From contig JBAZNU010000011.1 of assembly GCA_041649015.1 (NCBI GenBank), positions 1 to 25,586 of the forward strand: a stretch of 25,586 bases of DNA, read 5' to 3'. A program made the position numbers and the translations under genes. Positions within the stretch are counted from its first letter, which is position 1. Every line of letters starts with the position of its first letter. The stretch comes from Ignavibacteria bacterium. GTDB taxonomy: Bacteria > Bacteroidota > Ignavibacteria > Tepidaquicellales > Tepidaquicellaceae. A model generated the notes under the pieces. It made no database searches and had not been told where the DNA came from. It was given only the letters and a program-made list of their open reading frames with translations. Positions 24,011-25,586 of this stretch are shown in pieces.

Positions 24011-25586
24011 ATGAAGAAGTTAATTTTCCTCGCAGTTTTAATTATTTCTTTTGTAACAATTATTCATGCAAAACCAAGAATAATCATAGGGACGAATCCT
24101 AACAGTCTTTTACCGGAATCCATAATAATTCAAAGAGTTATACTAAATTCAAACAACATATCAGCATATTTTCAGAACACGGGAATATTTAACCAGAATA
24201 CAGTTAACGGTAACACAGCGGGTTTAGAATGGCCAAAGGGTTCGGGCAGGACTGCCTGCTTTACTTCAGGACTCTGTATAGGGTGCGGAATAAACGGACA
24301 GTATGCTCAGGTCATGGCATCTTATAGAGGCGAATATGCTCCCGGAACTTTTCAAAACGGTGCATGGACTACGAATAGTGATTTTAAGATGTACACAGTA
24401 AGGATTGGTGATAATGCATACAACAATCCCGACTATGCAAACTGGTATAAGATGATACCTTACGGAGCACCTTACAAAGATGTTAACGGGAACCACCAGT
24501 ACGATGACGGGATTGACATTCCCGGAGCAGAGAATGCAAGCCAGACGATATTTGAGTGCATGGGTGACGGAGACATTTCTCAAAGATCGCCATTTGAGGG
24601 ATTCGGCGGAGGGATAACAAATCCGATACTGAAAGCTGAGATTTATTTTACTGCATGGGCTTACTCAATTCCCGGGATAGAAGATGTACAGTTTATGAGT
24701 TATACGATTATAAATAAAGGTACGGCAAGGTGGGATTCAACGTTTATGGGGATTGTCGTTGATGCTGATTTAGGTGGTGGAAATGACGATTACATCGGAT
24801 GTGACACAACTTTGAATCTTGGATACTGTTACAATGGTGATAATGACGACGGACCCGGAATTCCTCCGACATACGGAACTGCACCTCCGGCTTTCGGAAT
24901 AGACTTATTGCGAAGCCCGAGAAATAAAGTTAGCGGCGATACGCTTGGACTTACATCATTTATATTCTTTATCGGAACGGCAGCATCACCTGTGCCCTGT
25001 GAATCAGATCCTAACGGCGAGCCGATACCAGCATACAATATGCTCCAAGGATTTAAAAAGGACAGGACTCCATTCATGGATATAACACAGATTCCGCCAA
25101 AAAGAACGAAGTTTACATATCCCGGAGACCCTGAAACAAACGAGGGCTGGACAGAATACAAAGGCTCCATGCAAAACTGCAATGGTGATACAACCGGAAA
25201 CATTATTTCAGTAAATCAACCCAATGACATGAGGTTTATAATGAATTCAGGTGGATTAGATTTTATAGTGAACCCAGGTGATACTCAAAAGATAGTCCTT
25301 ACACAGCTTGTACAAAGGGGAAGCGATAATAAGAATTCTGTAACAATGCTTAAACGATTGAGTTACCTTGCTCAGACTTTATACGACAATAACTTTAATG
25401 TAAATTTACTGCCTGCAATACCAACTGTTTCGCAAAGCGTTACACAGATAAATTCAACTCAGTGCTCGGTAAATCTTTTATGGGATGATGCAGCAGAATC
25501 ATATTATTACTGGGACACTATATTCTATCCGAAAAGCGATTCAAATATATATAAGTTTGAAGGGTATGAAATATATGAAGTTGACA
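24011..25586 (+). CDS. Large secreted protein, 3'-truncated by window edge
   Basis: ATG at 24011 opens a frame that runs uninterrupted to the window end (525 codons). A signal peptide (KKLIFLAVLIISFVTIIHA, cleavage near 20) is followed by a long extracellular-type sequence rich in Asn, Gly, Thr and Pro. Cysteines occur in a cluster ACFTSGLCIGCG (~80-95). Motifs such as DVNGNHQYDDGIDIPG and DNDDGPGIPP look like acidic Ca-binding-type loops, but no EF-hand is certain. Near the edge, VNLLWDDAAESYYYWD and FEGYEIYEVD look like the start of a fibronectin-III-like module. A C-terminal T9SS sorting domain would be expected beyond the window by analogy with the other surface genes, but is not seen. 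No Shine-Dalgarno is present. Specific function unknown. Confidence 0.85.
   Translation, partial: MKKLIFLAVLIISFVTIIHAKPRIIIGTNPNSLLPESIIIQRVILNSNNISAYFQNTGIFNQNTVNGNTAGLEWPKGSGRTACFTSGLCIGCGINGQYAQVMASYRGEYAPGTFQNGAWTTNSDFKMYTVRIGDNAYNNPDYANWYKMIPYGAPYKDVNGNHQYDDGIDIPGAENASQTIFECMGDGDISQRSPFEGFGGGITNPILKAEIYFTAWAYSIPGIEDVQFMSYTIINKGTARWDSTFMGIVVDADLGGGNDDYIGCDTTLNLGYCYNGDNDDGPGIPPTYGTAPPAFGIDLLRSPRNKVSGDTLGLTSFIFFIGTAASPVPCESDPNGEPIPAYNMLQGFKKDRTPFMDITQIPPKRTKFTYPGDPETNEGWTEYKGSMQNCNGDTTGNIISVNQPNDMRFIMNSGGLDFIVNPGDTQKIVLTQLVQRGSDNKNSVTMLKRLSYLAQTLYDNNFNVNLLPAIPTVSQSVTQINSTQCSVNLLWDDAAESYYYWDTIFYPKSDSNIYKFEGYEIYEVD

Noticed and set aside
24266..25203. Two minus-strand open frames (24266-24583 and 24829-25203)
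   Set aside because: They lie opposite the long plus-strand secreted gene, have no recognisable protein features, and are best explained as its antisense shadows.

Overview
The window is AT-rich chromosomal DNA, most likely from a member of the Bacteroidota/Ignavibacteria/Chlorobi group. The main evidence is four complete or partial secreted proteins that share an ~80-residue C-terminal type IX secretion (T9SS, type A) sorting domain of the NYPNPFN...LSSGVYF...K(K/I)(M/I)(I/L) kind. Supporting evidence is an Omp28-type surface protein, the near absence of Shine-Dalgarno sequences before starts, and a lysine/asparagine/isoleucine-rich proteome. The phylum assignment is an inference, not a search result.

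Layout. 1-5846 is a cell-surface region: two tandem plus-strand beta-propeller paralogues (the first cut by the window edge), then two minus-strand T9SS cargo genes (an anchor-J/Omp28 fusion and an Asp-box sialidase-like propeller), each followed by an intrinsic terminator. 5921-12588 is a minus-strand cluster read as penicillin acylase-like protein, ksgA (rsmA), mfd. 12780-14726 is a plus-strand pair: a secreted TolB-like propeller and a MetF-type methylenetetrahydrofolate reductase. 14867-16737 holds a gene reduced to the Nif3 insert domain, a coiled-coil zinc-ribbon protein, and the RNase P RNA with its own candidate promoter. nadA converges on rnpB. A sugar-nucleotidyltransferase gene, an Nfu/NifU C-domain gene and an Mrp/ApbC P-loop ATPase follow; NadA, Nfu and Mrp all connect to Fe-S cluster biology. 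20039-22490 looks like a four-gene operon: an unknown membrane protein, an unknown small protein, a PhnP-like metallo-beta-lactamase-fold hydrolase, and an inositol monophosphatase family protein. 22746-23540 is an orphan basic protein, and 24011 to the window end is a large secreted protein cut by the edge.

Most of the window is ordinary housekeeping and surface-protein content. The items I would look at first are: (i) two intergenic arrays of four 11-bp units each (2120-2163 and 22606-22649), with a weaker third 11-bp periodicity, the last two lying on either side of the orphan gene at 22746; (ii) the Nif3-derived protein that keeps only the insert domain in the usual Nif3/zinc-ribbon/rnpB context; (iii) a perfect 11-bp-arm GC-rich palindrome between mrp and nfu with no U-tract; and (iv) the rnpB promoter embedded in the stop region of the zinc-ribbon gene. 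I found no CRISPR array, tRNA, transposase or phage gene.
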